From assembly GCF_947179165.1 (NCBI RefSeq), contig NC_077242.1, positions 46,703,097-46,767,096 of the forward strand: a stretch of 64,000 nt of DNA, in the 5' to 3' direction. The DNA comes from Solanum dulcamara (lineage: Eukaryota; Streptophyta; Magnoliopsida; Solanales; Solanaceae). Every line of letters begins with the position of its first letter. The first letter of the stretch is position 1. Position numbers and translations under genes: made by a program. The notes beneath the pieces were generated by a model, which searched no databases, was not told the DNA's origin, and saw nothing but the letters and a program-made list of their open reading frames with translations. Shown here piece by piece: positions 49,015-60,057 of this stretch.

Positions 49015-49320
49015 ATTGGGTAACTGTAGCTATGGGATTGAACACAACTAAGCTCGACCACATACTTCAACCAGGTAATTGTAGTTAAGGAGTCGAACAT
49101 AAGTAAGCTGGAACACGGACTTCAATAGGGTAATTGTGTCTATGGAGTCGAACATGAGTCAAGTTGGACTGCAAACTTCAACCAGGTAATTGTAGCTAAG
49201 GATTCGAACACGAATAAAGTTGGACCACGGGCTTCAACCGGGTAACTGTAGCTAAGGAGTAAAACACAAGTAAGCTGGACCATGGACTACAATCGGGTAA
49301 ATGTAGCAAAAGAGTCAAAC
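49015..49320. repeat. ~55-bp LTR minisatellite
   Basis: Successive units begin GGGTAACTGTAGCT or AGGTAATTGTAGCT near 49018, 49074, 49129, 49184, 49240 and 49295, each with an AAGCTGGACCACGGACTTC-like middle. The same array has about three units in the left LTR (41020-41165) and about four in the third family T LTR (54065-54255). Confidence 0.85.
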
Positions 49321-49702
49321 AAAATTAGGATCAATGGCTAACTGAGTGTCACGGGGAGTACCTTCAAATAGAGCACCATCAATATATCACTCCCACCAAA
49401 CCACATCTAACCAGAGTCGTCGAAAAGACTTCCAGAACCAAGAACCAAGCGATACCAGACCAATAGAAGAATAGGGCATTATAGAAGTAAAGTTACAATC
49501 GGGTAAATGTAGCAAAGGAGTCAAACAAAATTAGGATCAATGGCTAACTGAGTGTCACGGGGAGTACCTTCAAATAGAGCACCATTAATATATCACTCCC
49601 ACTAAACCACATCTAACCAGAGTCGTCAAAAAGACTTCCAGAACCAAGAACCAAGCGATACCAGACCGATAGAAGAATAGGGCATTATAGAAGTAAAGTT
49701 CA
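49291..49702. repeat. 206-bp tandem duplication in the family T right LTR
   Basis: 49291-49496 and 49497-49702 both begin AATCGGGTAAATGTAGCAAA and end GCATTATAGAAGTAAAGTT, with only a handful of differences. The left LTR has a single copy, so the duplication arose after insertion and is recent compared with the LTR divergence. Confidence 0.9.
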
Positions 49703-51533
49703 CAAAGCTATGTTACTACCTAGCTAAATCTCAGACTATCAGACTTAAGTCTGCTATATAAATCTACAGGGACCGAACTATTTGAAATGACGTCAGAGAA
49801 GTTCTAAGGCCCAATGGCACAAAAATCATGCAAGTTTAAGGCAACACTAGTCTAAGCCTAGACTAAGGCCAAGGAAACACTAGTCTAAGACTAGACTAAG
49901 GCCAAACATGCTTCCAAATATATAACCAAAGGCACAGCACATACCACAGGGTAGGGATAATAAACAACAATAGGAGTTGTGCTTAAATAGTCAACCAATT
50001 TCCCTATATAATGCCTAGGACATGGATTCTAGGAGTTTAGCATTGTAGACACCCAAACCCCTCCAAACTCATACAATTTAATATATAAAAGCCTAAACAT
50101 GCTCAGTTTAAAGAGCAAAAATCATAGCCTACTTGTAGGCCGACTGACCACGCTCCAACTTATGGAACTAGAGCTTTTCCCTTCAAAATGGCCTCTGAAC
50201 ATTGCCACTCTATCAATAATAGAATCACAACGTAAATATAATTGCTATGACACTAAAATTATCGAATTCAAATATGGGCCAATTTTAGACTCAAAAATTT
50301 AGAATTATGGGACCCACCCCATAACTCACAGAATTGACTTCTAGATTAGGCACGAACTACTTACCCTAGCTTATGTTTAAAAAAAGGGACATAATTCACA
50401 CACCAAAACAGATCTAACGCAAACATTCATTCAACATTGACATTTAGCTTCAAGAAGACTAGACTAGTAAGAAGAAAGGGGGAATGAACCTCAAGGGAAG
50501 CCTCAAACCTTAATTCTAATCATCCCACTAGAATCCCTTCAAAAAATCACATAGAATAGCCTTCTGAATCATCCAAATATCTCAAGAATTGAAAGAAAAT
50601 TTAAGAACTTCAACTGAAATTCGGACAAGGAATAGTGTTAGGTGTCGCAAAAGCGAACACCCGCTAGTCGCTTAAGCGACCACTTCAAAGAGGCCGGCAT
50701 CGCTTTAGCGACATTTGGTCGCTTTAGGGACAGGGCTATCGCTTAAGCGACACCCACCCAAAAGGGATGGTAGCTTTAGCGACCTCCTGGCTACCTTAGT
50801 GGCAATCGCTTTAGCGACCAGGAGTCAATTTAGAGATGGGACCAGATTCAACTGGTGCAAAATGGACTTTAGCATATCTAATTCTCCGACAGGGTGATTG
50901 GGATTCGTTCAGAATCCTATGCGCGTATATAAGATATGCTATCCCACTAAATTCTATGTTCTGAACTTAATGATGCATTCAAAATTCCTATAGAAGGTCA
51001 TTTTAACGAAAAGTGGGTCTTATACCCAAGTGCCATTTTAAGCCTATTTCCACAACAGTCCTCGGGATTAGACCAGAAGCCTCAGGAAGGAAATGAAGGG
51101 TCGTTCTAGACCAAACTCGACAATCTAAAACTAACCGCGCTGTTAGAATTTTTATTCGAGAGTATTTTCCAAGAATGTTGATCAAAGTTAATCATAGGCA
51201 AAATTTCGAAGGCAAAAGCTTCAAATGGCCCCAAACTCGTATTAATTGCCTTAGTACTCATGCCAACCAGCTACTAGCCTAATTTTGTCATTGCGGAGCT
51301 GATAGATTTGTCAGAATTTTGTTCTGATCTTGTTTTCTTGAATTTATGACCAAAGTCAACTTTTCAAGTTATAAAAGCTTCAAGACAAGGAAACGAGCCT
51401 AAAATGCAAAAGAACGACTAGGCAACCGAATAGTCATTGCTACCAAGTCAAAAATGACTTAGGGTCGCTATAGAAATGCTCTAAATGATGGAATGAATGC
51501 TTTTTTAAAAAAATGACCTGGAGGATCATTACA

Positions 51534-52200
51534 ATATAAAAGAGAATCATAAGTCCAGTGACATGGCACCACCACTAGCCATGATTTTTTAATTTTTTTT
51601 TGGCATTTTAAAATTTCTAAAATTCCTATTTAATTTTTAAAAGTAAAAAAATTCTTTTACTCAAAAGGCACACCCTTTGAAAAACTAACTGAATATTTAT
51701 ATTATACTACGACGACATTTTCTCATTGTTAAAGTACCACCAATATTCCTAATTATATGAGGATTAATATCCTCATATAATTTTTATCTTTTTTTCAATC
51801 ATTATAAATCTACATCTTCTTTGATTGTTGAACTACACATTATTGTATGAAGGTTATGAATCAAGGAATTACACAGACTATGACTATAGTCACAAACTGA
51901 GATGGATAAACACATATTTATTTAACACTAGCATTCTGTCAATCAATTTCACATTTATGGTAGAAACATTAATCAATATTTTTCTTCGTCCATAAATATG
52001 TATAGTTAAATTTTACTTGCTAATCAATCTTTCACTCTTCTTGTCGGATTTGAACCTTCAATTTGCTCACTTTGTTAATCCAAAGGAAAGAACTTATCTC
52101 TAAAAATATCATGCACTCTAAAGAAATTAATTATACTACCCCAAAGAATCCTAGCACAGAACCTTAGAAGAACCCAAAGAAAAAAAATCAAATTTATATC
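51534..52200. other. Low-copy AT-rich DNA, former 3' flank of the DUF620 locus
   Basis: No similarity to the repeat families seen here and no ORF. It contains a perfect 14-bp-arm inverted repeat at 51751-51782. Because family T lies between, this stretch was originally adjacent to 40098. Confidence 0.5.
51751..51782. repeat. Perfect inverted repeat, 14-bp arms, 4-base loop
   Basis: AATTATATGAGGAT, a TAAT loop, and ATCCTCATATAATT. It could form a hairpin or cruciform. No flanking duplication or repeat association is obvious. Confidence 0.9.
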
Positions 52201-53176
52201 AGATGACCTTTATGGGTGACACATATGGCTCGTACAAGCTTCTACGGCTCGTAGAAGCTTCTACAGAACGTAGAACGGGTTCGCGGGAGTAGCACTGACG
52301 CCCAGTTCACAATCCTGTTCCACGAGCCCACTCTACGATCTTTCAAAGGGTCTACGACCCATAGAAGGAACTCGTAGACTCAATGTCACATTCAAGTAGC
52401 TACTAGATTGTGCACAAAGTTCCATGACCAGTTCCTACGATCTATTTAAGAGTCTAAAACTCATAAAAGAGTCTATCTATAAAATGCTCAAGGAGACTCT
52501 GTACTCTATCATGAGCCATGTTTACGACCCGTGATTGGATATATGATCCATATACCTAATATAATATCCCAAAAGTTGGAAAGTCAGAAAATGGTGTATT
52601 AAGGAAAATTTCTCAAAGTTATAGCTTTTGGGTTTTCACAGGTAGGGTTGATGAGTCGTGAAGCTCACCACGGGCTGTGGAATGCATCGTGGATATGAGC
52701 AGAGAAAAAGGGAAATAGGGGGAAAGCTTCACCAGAGGGCTTACAGCCTATGGTGAGCACCATAGACCGTAAACTTGCTCGAGAACATGACCCCTCACAA
52801 CCCCGAATTTGTTAAGTTCCATGAAGACCTTTGATGGGCCGTGAAGGGTTGCACGGACTATAGTAAGGTCCATGTCAAAGGAGTGGTTAGAATCAAAGGA
52901 AAAGGTCCCTTTACGATAGGGTCTATGACTCGTAGAGGTTTGCACTGCCATAGAGACACCCATAGAAGTCGTCTTTCAATCGTCAGGTTTCACGATCCCC
53001 TTCATAGATTGTGAAGGGATACACCATCCGTAAAGACCATTCATGCAAGGGTCCCAACTGGTGAGTTTTAGGGGTGTTTTGGTCCATTCTCTATTAGTTC
53101 ATTAATGATTTTTAGGTACAAATCCTATTTTATTATCTACCGCAAACCCTTCTAAACCCCTCACTCACCCCCATTA
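52201..53176 (+). repeat. Gypsy-like LTR fragment rich in short palindromes
   Basis: Near 52570 the phrase AAAAGTTGGAAAGTCAGAAA, followed by AAATTTCTCAAAGTTAT, resembles the LTR start at 12388 (TCGAAAGTCGGAAAG ... AAATTCCTCAAAATG), which gives a + orientation. From 52220 to 53060 words such as TCTACGAC, GTAGAAGCTTCTAC and CATAGACCGTAA recur in both orientations. It is interrupted at 53177 by a family T LTR. The minus-strand ORF at 52748-52963 is not a gene. Confidence 0.5.
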
Positions 53177-54475
53177 TGTTACGATCTAATTTCTCAAGTT
53201 ATGATAGCTCCTACTATGACCCACCGTAGGCAAGCTGGCCCATATCTCAAAACTGTGAGTAATGCGATATCAGGGTTGAAGATCAACAGTTCATTCTAAA
53301 ATAATGAAGAAATAATAGAAGCCTACATGAACGGGTGGAAGCAACTAAATATATACAAACCAAAAAGATTCGAACCTGAAAGACACATGTACAAAGCTAC
53401 TAGTAAAAGAGTACAAGTCCCAAAAATGGACCACGAAAACAAAGTTGTCTCAAAAAGCAAAAGATAGGCAAAATGTATATATAGAGAGAGTTGGGTAAAT
53501 CCAAGATGCAATATGCTCACCATCACCTCCGATCACGATGGCAGTTGGCTGGAATCAACACCGGTAGCTAGTACTCGGACCTGCATTAAGAAAAATAAAT
53601 TTAAAGTACAGTATGAGTACCAAAATAACAGGTACCCAGTAGGAATCATAGGCTGACTGAGCAACATAAGTAAAACTAAATTGAAGTGTGAATAAATGAC
53701 CACAACTAAAGACAGGGCTAAAAGTAAATGTAGGTATGTACATATTTGCACTTAACAAGAAAAAGGAATAAATCTAACTAAATCCTCTCAGCTCTAATAA
53801 ATCCAACGACTACGCTCGTGCATAAGTATAAGATAACCAGCTGTACAGAATCCCATAAACCCAATAGATACAAGAATAATTGAAGGAAAATAAACGAAAC
53901 CAAAAGGATCTCAATAATATCACCATTTGCTCGACTTGAACTAAACCATTCCCAAACTCTAATACCTTAACCCGAAGCTGAGAGTAGATAAAGACATTGA
54001 ACTAAAGATTTATTAGGGAATTAGGAATTGAACCACATATGAGTTGGACCACGGACTTCAATTGGGTAACTATAGCTAATGAGTTGACATGAGTAAGTTA
54101 GACCATGGAATTTAACCTAGTAATAGTAGTAAGGGTCAGACACGGGTAAACTAGACCACAGACTTCAACCGGATAACTGTAGCAAAGGAGTCGAACATAA
54201 GTAAGCTTGACCACAAACTTTAATTAGGTAACTATAACTAATGGATTGAACCAAATTAGAATCAGTGACCAATCGTGTGTCACGAGGAGTACCCCCTAAC
54301 TAAGTGTCATCAAAACACCACTCTAACCCGATCCATAAGAACTTAGAGTCGTCGAGAAGATTCTCAAAAATCAAGATTCAGGCGATACATGACCGATAGA
54401 AGAATAGGGCACTATAGAGGTAAGGTCACAAGCTATGTTGGTAGCCTAGCTAAGGCTCAGACTATCAGACCTAAG
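53177..54475 (-). repeat. Second family T LTR, part 1 (interrupted by L4)
   Basis: It starts TGTTACGATC and aligns with the start of the two family T LTRs, including about four minisatellite units at 54065-54255. It is broken at 54475 by L4 and resumes at 63542. The full LTR would extend beyond the window, so whether it is a solo LTR or belongs to a whole element is unknown. Minus-strand ORFs at 53323-53758 are LTR sequence. Confidence 0.85.
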
Positions 54476-55289
54476 TGTCACGACCCAACCCCGTGGGCCG
54501 CAATTGGGGTCCGACCTGGATCCCCGTGTACCTATCTGTCGACTATAGTCAAATTAGACTATGTATAATGTGATACTGCTCATAAAAACCTCAATGGGTT
54601 AAAACTTTTTCATGCTCACATAGCCTCCTGGATATAGGAACCAAACATATGAACCCAGTGGGTGATAAAATATTCATACATGTGTAGCCTCTTTCATTTG
54701 CATCATGTCATGAAAGGGAAAGCCAGCCGACAAAGCTGCCACCATATAATAGCTTTTACAACATATCGCATAGGCATAAATGAAATAAACTCCTAAATAA
54801 CCTACACACATATGTCTACAGACCTCTAAGAATAGAAACGACAATATATAGCGGGATAGGGGCCCCACCGTACCCCTGCATAAACAAATATAAATATCAC
54901 AGGACCAGTACCCAAAAGCCAGGCTCCAAAATAGTGGAGCACTTCCAACTTAGCTGAGCGGAAATCCTAAGCTGGTGAATCTCCAAAATGAACATCTGTA
55001 CCTGCGGGCATGAAATGCAGCCCCCAAAGAAAGCGGGGTCAGTACGATACATGTACTGAGTATATAAGCATACATAACTGAGATAATAACAGAAACAAGG
55101 ATGCAATAAACCAAGTATAGCATTTAATAGGGTACTGTACCTACATCTCATAAAATAAAGTCATGTATACCATTATCACGTACCGTATCCGTCCCGCTCG
55201 GGGACTCGGTGTTACAAACATATCATCTATCATGATAGGTATATATATGCTATTAACGCTGTGGAATGTACAGCCTAATCCCTATATAT

Positions 55290-55545
55290 AGAAAGTATAT
55301 GCCAAGGAACAACGGCCCAATCCATGTATCATATAATAAGACCAAAGAACGACGGCCCGATCCATATATCGTATAATAATGCCGAGGAACGACGGCCTGA
55401 TCCGTATATCATATAATAATGTCGGGGTATGATGGATCGATCCATAAATAACATAACATGCCATGGAACATACAGTCCAATCCTTATATAGCAAAATATG
55501 CCGAGGTACGTTCGGCCCGATCCATATATATTATAATGCATATAC
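55290..55545. repeat. ~50-bp minisatellite in L4 LTR, left copy
   Basis: About six degenerate units built on TATGCCGAGGAACGACGGCC followed by CGATCCATATATC and ATAATAATG. It matches the array at 60860-61110 in the right LTR and is not expanded in L1, L2 or L3. Confidence 0.85.
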
Positions 55546-57661
55546 GTGTACGTAAAACTCTGTAAAATATCAAACATCCCACATATATCATCATAAAGCA
55601 TGTTTAAGAGCCCCTAGGTATAGGAGCTTACACATTCCAACACAATTCAACCTATAGGAGGCTTAAGGGTCGTAGTTCAACTACTTCAAGGTCCTTATCA
55701 TTCAGAAGTGGGTACAAGTTATGAGTTCCGTCCAGAATCTATAAATGGAGCTATCTCCAAATCCATGTTCTATAGTACCTATCGTCCAGTCTTTTTAAAA
55801 GTAGGAAAACACAAGCTTTACATGTACCATTTCCTATCACATGGAAGACTTTGAAAAGTAATGACTCAACTAGTTACAGGAGTTCTAATCAGTAGGAAGT
55901 GAACAAGAGCCTTAACTCACACTCCGAGTTTTAAGAGTGGAATAAATTAAAACTTCATATACATAATACTTACATCTAAGTCATGCCAAAAGAGAGGAAG
56001 AATAACTCTACATACACTACTTTTCAGCATATAGAAGACTTGAGGAATGGAAGCTTAACTACTTTAAGAGTCTTAACATTCAATAGTGAACACGAATTAT
56101 GAATCATGAATCATGTTTAGAGCTCATGAATAGATAGGCTTAAATCTAACACATGCCCAAAAGAAAGAAAAGATAGGCTTTACATACTTATTCCAACAAC
56201 ACGCCAAAAGAAAGCTTCACATACTTATACCAAAACATGCCAAAAGAAGGAATAGCTTTACATATCTTTTATGGATTAATATTTATCTGCGGAGGGTTTC
56301 CGTATCCGTCTCCGCGGAGATCTCCAGATCGCATTCGCCTCGTCTTCCTCTAAACCTATTTAACACGAAAGCAATATGAATGTCAACAACCCTAGACTTT
56401 TCAGCGTCTTAAGTTATACATGAGTATTCATAGAACTCCTTTCCTCACTCGCTTCCTCGACTAGTTCCTTAGTTAGCTAGAAAGTTAACGGAAATCGGGC
56501 AGCACCTCCCCTATAACATGCCCTATCCGAATTTCCAATTACATCCCTAAGCAATAAATCCAACCAACAACAACAACCTGCAGCATATATATAAGAAATT
56601 CTCTTCAACATTATATAATACAAACTCCAAGCGATTCGCTCAAAGCTACGATGTCAAAATAGGGTTTTTAGTTTCTAGTTCATAAAACCTTTAATCATAC
56701 GAAGTGGAGGGTCGTGTGGCTTCAACCAGAAGCTTACCCACCTATTTTAGAACACTTTTCAGAACTTAAACACATCACCACGCACCTGCATCCACACACC
56801 ACAAGAACAACACCTTGCTTCGACTACAATTTAACTATAGCAACTCCAATTTGGTTGGTTTCGAACATCAAGCATATTTATGGAATCTACCTATTTCCAG
56901 CCATTTACATAATGTATAATATACTTCATAACCACACCATAAACTCCAAATTGAAAGGAAAACCCTTACCTGAGCCTAAACTCGTCAAACTCGCCAAAAT
57001 TATCAAAACGTGAATTCTGGACAGCCTACTGTCTTGTATTGTCGCTTAGTTTCGAAGGGTTAATTGAGGGAACCAGGATTTGTGTCCTCAATGAAAGTTA
57101 TAGACTTATTTCTTATGGTCGCATATAATTTCGAATCACCCTTACATCAATTTCTTACAAAATGATATGCCCAAAGTACCAATAGCAGTCCTTGTAGAAT
57201 TTCTAAACCGAAATCTGGGCAGCAGCTCTCCCATGCTTCACCACCCTTTTTCGAGCAGAGAAAGGCAAAACTGGGTTTTAGAGTCTACATAAAAGTTATA
57301 GCCCTATTAAATATATTTACAAAACATCTTGACATAAGAAGTTATACTAATATTACTAACAATAGTCTCATTCAAAAACGGGTTTGTTAACTAGTTTTTA
57401 ACATTTTCTCTCTTTGTTCTTTCAACTTTATCTCAAGTTCCAAGCTAAAGAATTAATTTCGTAGACATCATAAGACACATATATACATCTCCATGTGGTT
57501 GAGGAACACCGTAGATAATTAATTCACGGAGAAAAATTGAAGAACTTACCTTTAATTTCTCAAAATTGTGGTTGCCTTGTTCTTTGTGTTCTTCATGTTT
57601 TTTCTCTTTATTTTGGCTGGATATTTTGATGAAAAATGTGACTAAGAGTCACTTAACACAC

Positions 57662-57669
57662 ATATATAC
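57662..57669 (-). promoter_or_regulatory. L4 left LTR TATA box
   Basis: GGGGTATATATGTG on the minus strand, 113-120 bases before the donor-like GTAAGT at about 57549. It is in the position equivalent to the L3 TATA box and is missing from the right LTR. Confidence 0.6.
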
Positions 57670-58215
57670 CCCTCTTTAGAAGGTGCCATATGGAAGCCCT
57701 CTAGGGTGACACGTGGCAGCCTCCTAGGGTGCCACCTCAACCCTTGTGGCCAATCACATGCTGCCATGTGGCAGTGGGGATCCACCCCAAGCTGCTGAAT
57801 CACCTACTTAAGCCTAAGTAGGTGCATCACCTACTTCTCCAAGTATGTGCATCACCTACTTTCTTTGAGTAGGCGCATCGTTTCCTTATTTCCCTTTCGT
57901 AGGTTTATAATCTCGTCTTACTTCAATATCCTATGCATTCCTTGCTACTTAAGCTCGACGTATACTCAAGTATCTTAATTACATAGGACATCCAAGTTGA
58001 TAGATTACGCAAGTAGATCGAGTCCTACGACTCATTACTTGGCCTCCAACTCCTTCTGAATTCTTATAACCCTATTTCCAATCTCCCCTATTATGGGGTA
58101 TCTCATTCTCCTTCCCTTAGAGTTATTTGATAGCGTGGTAGACAATATAAGTCATGTGGCAACTTTTAAGAAGCTTAAGAAAGCATTCCGAAGTACCAAA
58201 GTACGGGGCATAACA

Positions 58216-60057
58216 TCCTTCCCCCCTTTAGAACATTCATCCTCGAATGTTAACTAAGCTCATTAGGTTGTATGAGGACTTTAGGAATTCTCCATAATGG
58301 TTGTCATCCGTAGACCCTTTTATTCATCGATTCAACCAACCCAGGAGTTTAGACTTCCTATAGACGTAGGGAGCACGTACGGATATTTCTTTTCCATCTC
58401 TTCTTCGGCTTTCTAGGTCAACTCTTCTTTATTATTATTTTGTCAAAAGACTTTGATGGAAGCCACGTCCCTAGTTCGCAATGCATTAGTTGTTCTTCAA
58501 ATCCACATTCCCTTATCCTTAAAGGATCTCACTATTCTCCCTGGTGGAGTCACGTATACACAATACTTCTTTATGCCCCATAAGCTTTCACCCTTGTCGT
58601 GTATCTGATGCTAACTTCTAATCTTATTTAAAACCATATCAACTTCATTCTAGTAGTAGTCTTATCTTATCACCTTTTCATCGCACTATATCTTTAGTTC
58701 GTAATTGTCTATTTCCCTTTTTGTTCGATACTCATACTTAATTAATTACGTCCATCTTAGTGCTTCCTTTAGTAGTCCTTTCATTTCTCATTTTCAAAAC
58801 ATCTTATGTTTACCTCTATTTGTTCTTAGTATACCAGTCATTTCTGGCATTCATCTTGTCTTGTTGCTCACCTTTACTTTCGTTACCATTTGACCTTTTA
58901 TTCTGAACCTTCCCTATAAATCTGTGAAAGCCTTCTTATTCATTCTTTGTTTGCTTTTCTATTTTTCCACAAACCATATCATATCCTTTAGTTATTTCCT
59001 TACTAGGCTTTACTTATTCTCATAACGATCTTCATTACATTCACCTGATATCCTGTTCACATTCAATCTCATAGTATGACACTTCTTAACCTCGTTAAAG
59101 ATTCTTACTGTGGGTTACTTACCCTTCTTAGTTAATATCATCCTTAATGTCTCACAAGCTGTCTTATTAATACTTCACATCGGTCACAATTCTTTTTTCC
59201 TTATACTCCTATCTTAATCACACTGTTACTTCCTTTAACTCTAACTCGTCATAGTTTACTCCTGTGTATCAATTCAGTCGGCGCCTTAGTATATCGTTCT
59301 ATCCAGATTTATCAATCTTCTCTAAATTATCTTCTTTGGATCATAAGTCTTTTCCAACTGCGTTTTACCACACCAGTATCAACCTCCTAGTTTCTATTGC
59401 TATCGATTCAGCAATTAACTCATTTCTCGAGGTCTGCCATACTCATAGTTTATTCATATCTCATTCTTATTATGAATAAGGCATATTACAACCCTGTATC
59501 TCATTTTTCTTTTATTTCTAGGGAGGTTTGGACAGAGTTTCCTCTGTATTTCTTACTATCTCAACACTTACATGCAGAAAATGCCAATAATGTCTCACAG
59601 GGCCAACATATATATTCATATCGCAGCCACACAGGGCGCTCAATATCAATAGTACGAAAATGGACTTACCTCGTATGTCCATTTTAACTGCACCTGTTGC
59701 ACTTTTCTATTTACTTTTCCTTTCACTTTTCAACCTTATATGTCAATCGTACTTCAACAACTTATCTGACATATGTCTTTCGTGCCTTTGCTTACCTGCG
59801 TGCTTTATGACTTCTAATATCGTCAGTCACTTTCTACTTTTGATGTTGTCCTTCTACAGAAGTCAAAGGTTAGTATAAGGAATTTCAATCCCTATAACTC
59901 GGATCTATCGCATGATCTTAGATATGAAAGAAAGGTAACATCCTAAATGTCCTGTAGCCTCTTATTTATAGATGTGGTGCACAACACACCGATAAACAAG
60001 ACTCTACTAGACATGGTCTGTAGACACTCCTAGGACGAACTGCTCTGATACCACTTC
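58216..60057 (-). other. L4 internal region with integrase-tail relic
   Basis: 1842 bp. At 58345-58485 the minus strand reads RTRDVASIKVF, a stop, QNNNKEELT, a stop, then KAEEEMEKKYPYVLP: a degraded chromovirus integrase C-terminus contiguous with the polypurine tract. The rest aligns with the L1 and L3 leaders and is non-coding. The PBS (60042-60053, reverse complement TGGTATCAGAGC) is perfect. The + strand ORFs at 58705-59878 are antisense. Confidence 0.75.
60042..60053 (-). other. L4 primer binding site
   Basis: The reverse complement is exactly TGGTATCAGAGC, complementary to the initiator tRNA-Met 3' end, 4 bases inside the right LTR. Confidence 0.9.

Larger units (their letters stand above)
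40099..51533 (-). mobile_element. Family T: near-complete, inactive Ty3/gypsy chromovirus (Tekay/Del-like)
   Basis: It has two LTRs (40099-43052 and 48125-51533), a PBS beside the right LTR, and gag, protease, RT, RNase H and integrase in that order on the minus strand. Every domain carries stops or frameshifts. The lengths of integrase tail and RT motifs fit Tekay/Del chromoviruses; the clade is an inference from protein wording. LTR ends are CG (from TG) at 40099 and CA at 51532-51533. Flanking ATATA on both sides suits a 5-bp duplication but falls in a TA microsatellite. Removing the element rejoins the 3' flank of the DUF620 pseudogene. Confidence 0.9.
48125..51533 (-). repeat. Family T 5' LTR (right)
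   Basis: 3409 bp, homologous to 40099-43052. It contains five to six ~55-bp minisatellite units (about 49015-49320), a 206-bp tandem duplication (49291-49702) and a palindrome cluster at about 50645-50830. The extra length relative to the left LTR is largely these. Small ORFs here are not genes. Confidence 0.85.
54476..58215 (-). repeat. L4 3' LTR (left)
   Basis: It includes a minisatellite at about 55290-55545, a 43-base insertion at 56288-56330 unique to this copy, a block almost identical to the right LTR (56331-57110), a donor-like site at about 57549, a TATA run at 57662-57669, and U3 repeats at about 57790-57890. The + strand 99-aa ORF at 56714-57013 is antisense to the element and not considered a gene. 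Confidence 0.9.

Noticed and set aside
49015..49320. Regular ~55-bp repeats considered as a CRISPR-like array
   Set aside because: Units are contiguous, diverged minisatellite copies without distinct spacers, inside a plant LTR with no cas genes.
51751..51782. Hairpin as an intrinsic terminator
   Set aside because: This is plant nuclear DNA and no gene is positioned to use it. The arms are AT-rich.
56714..57013. 99-aa + strand ORF conserved almost perfectly at 62284-62583, looking like a gene pair
   Set aside because: Both are antisense within the two LTRs of L4. The conservation covers non-coding sequence on both sides equally (about 780 bp), and there is no protein-family resemblance.
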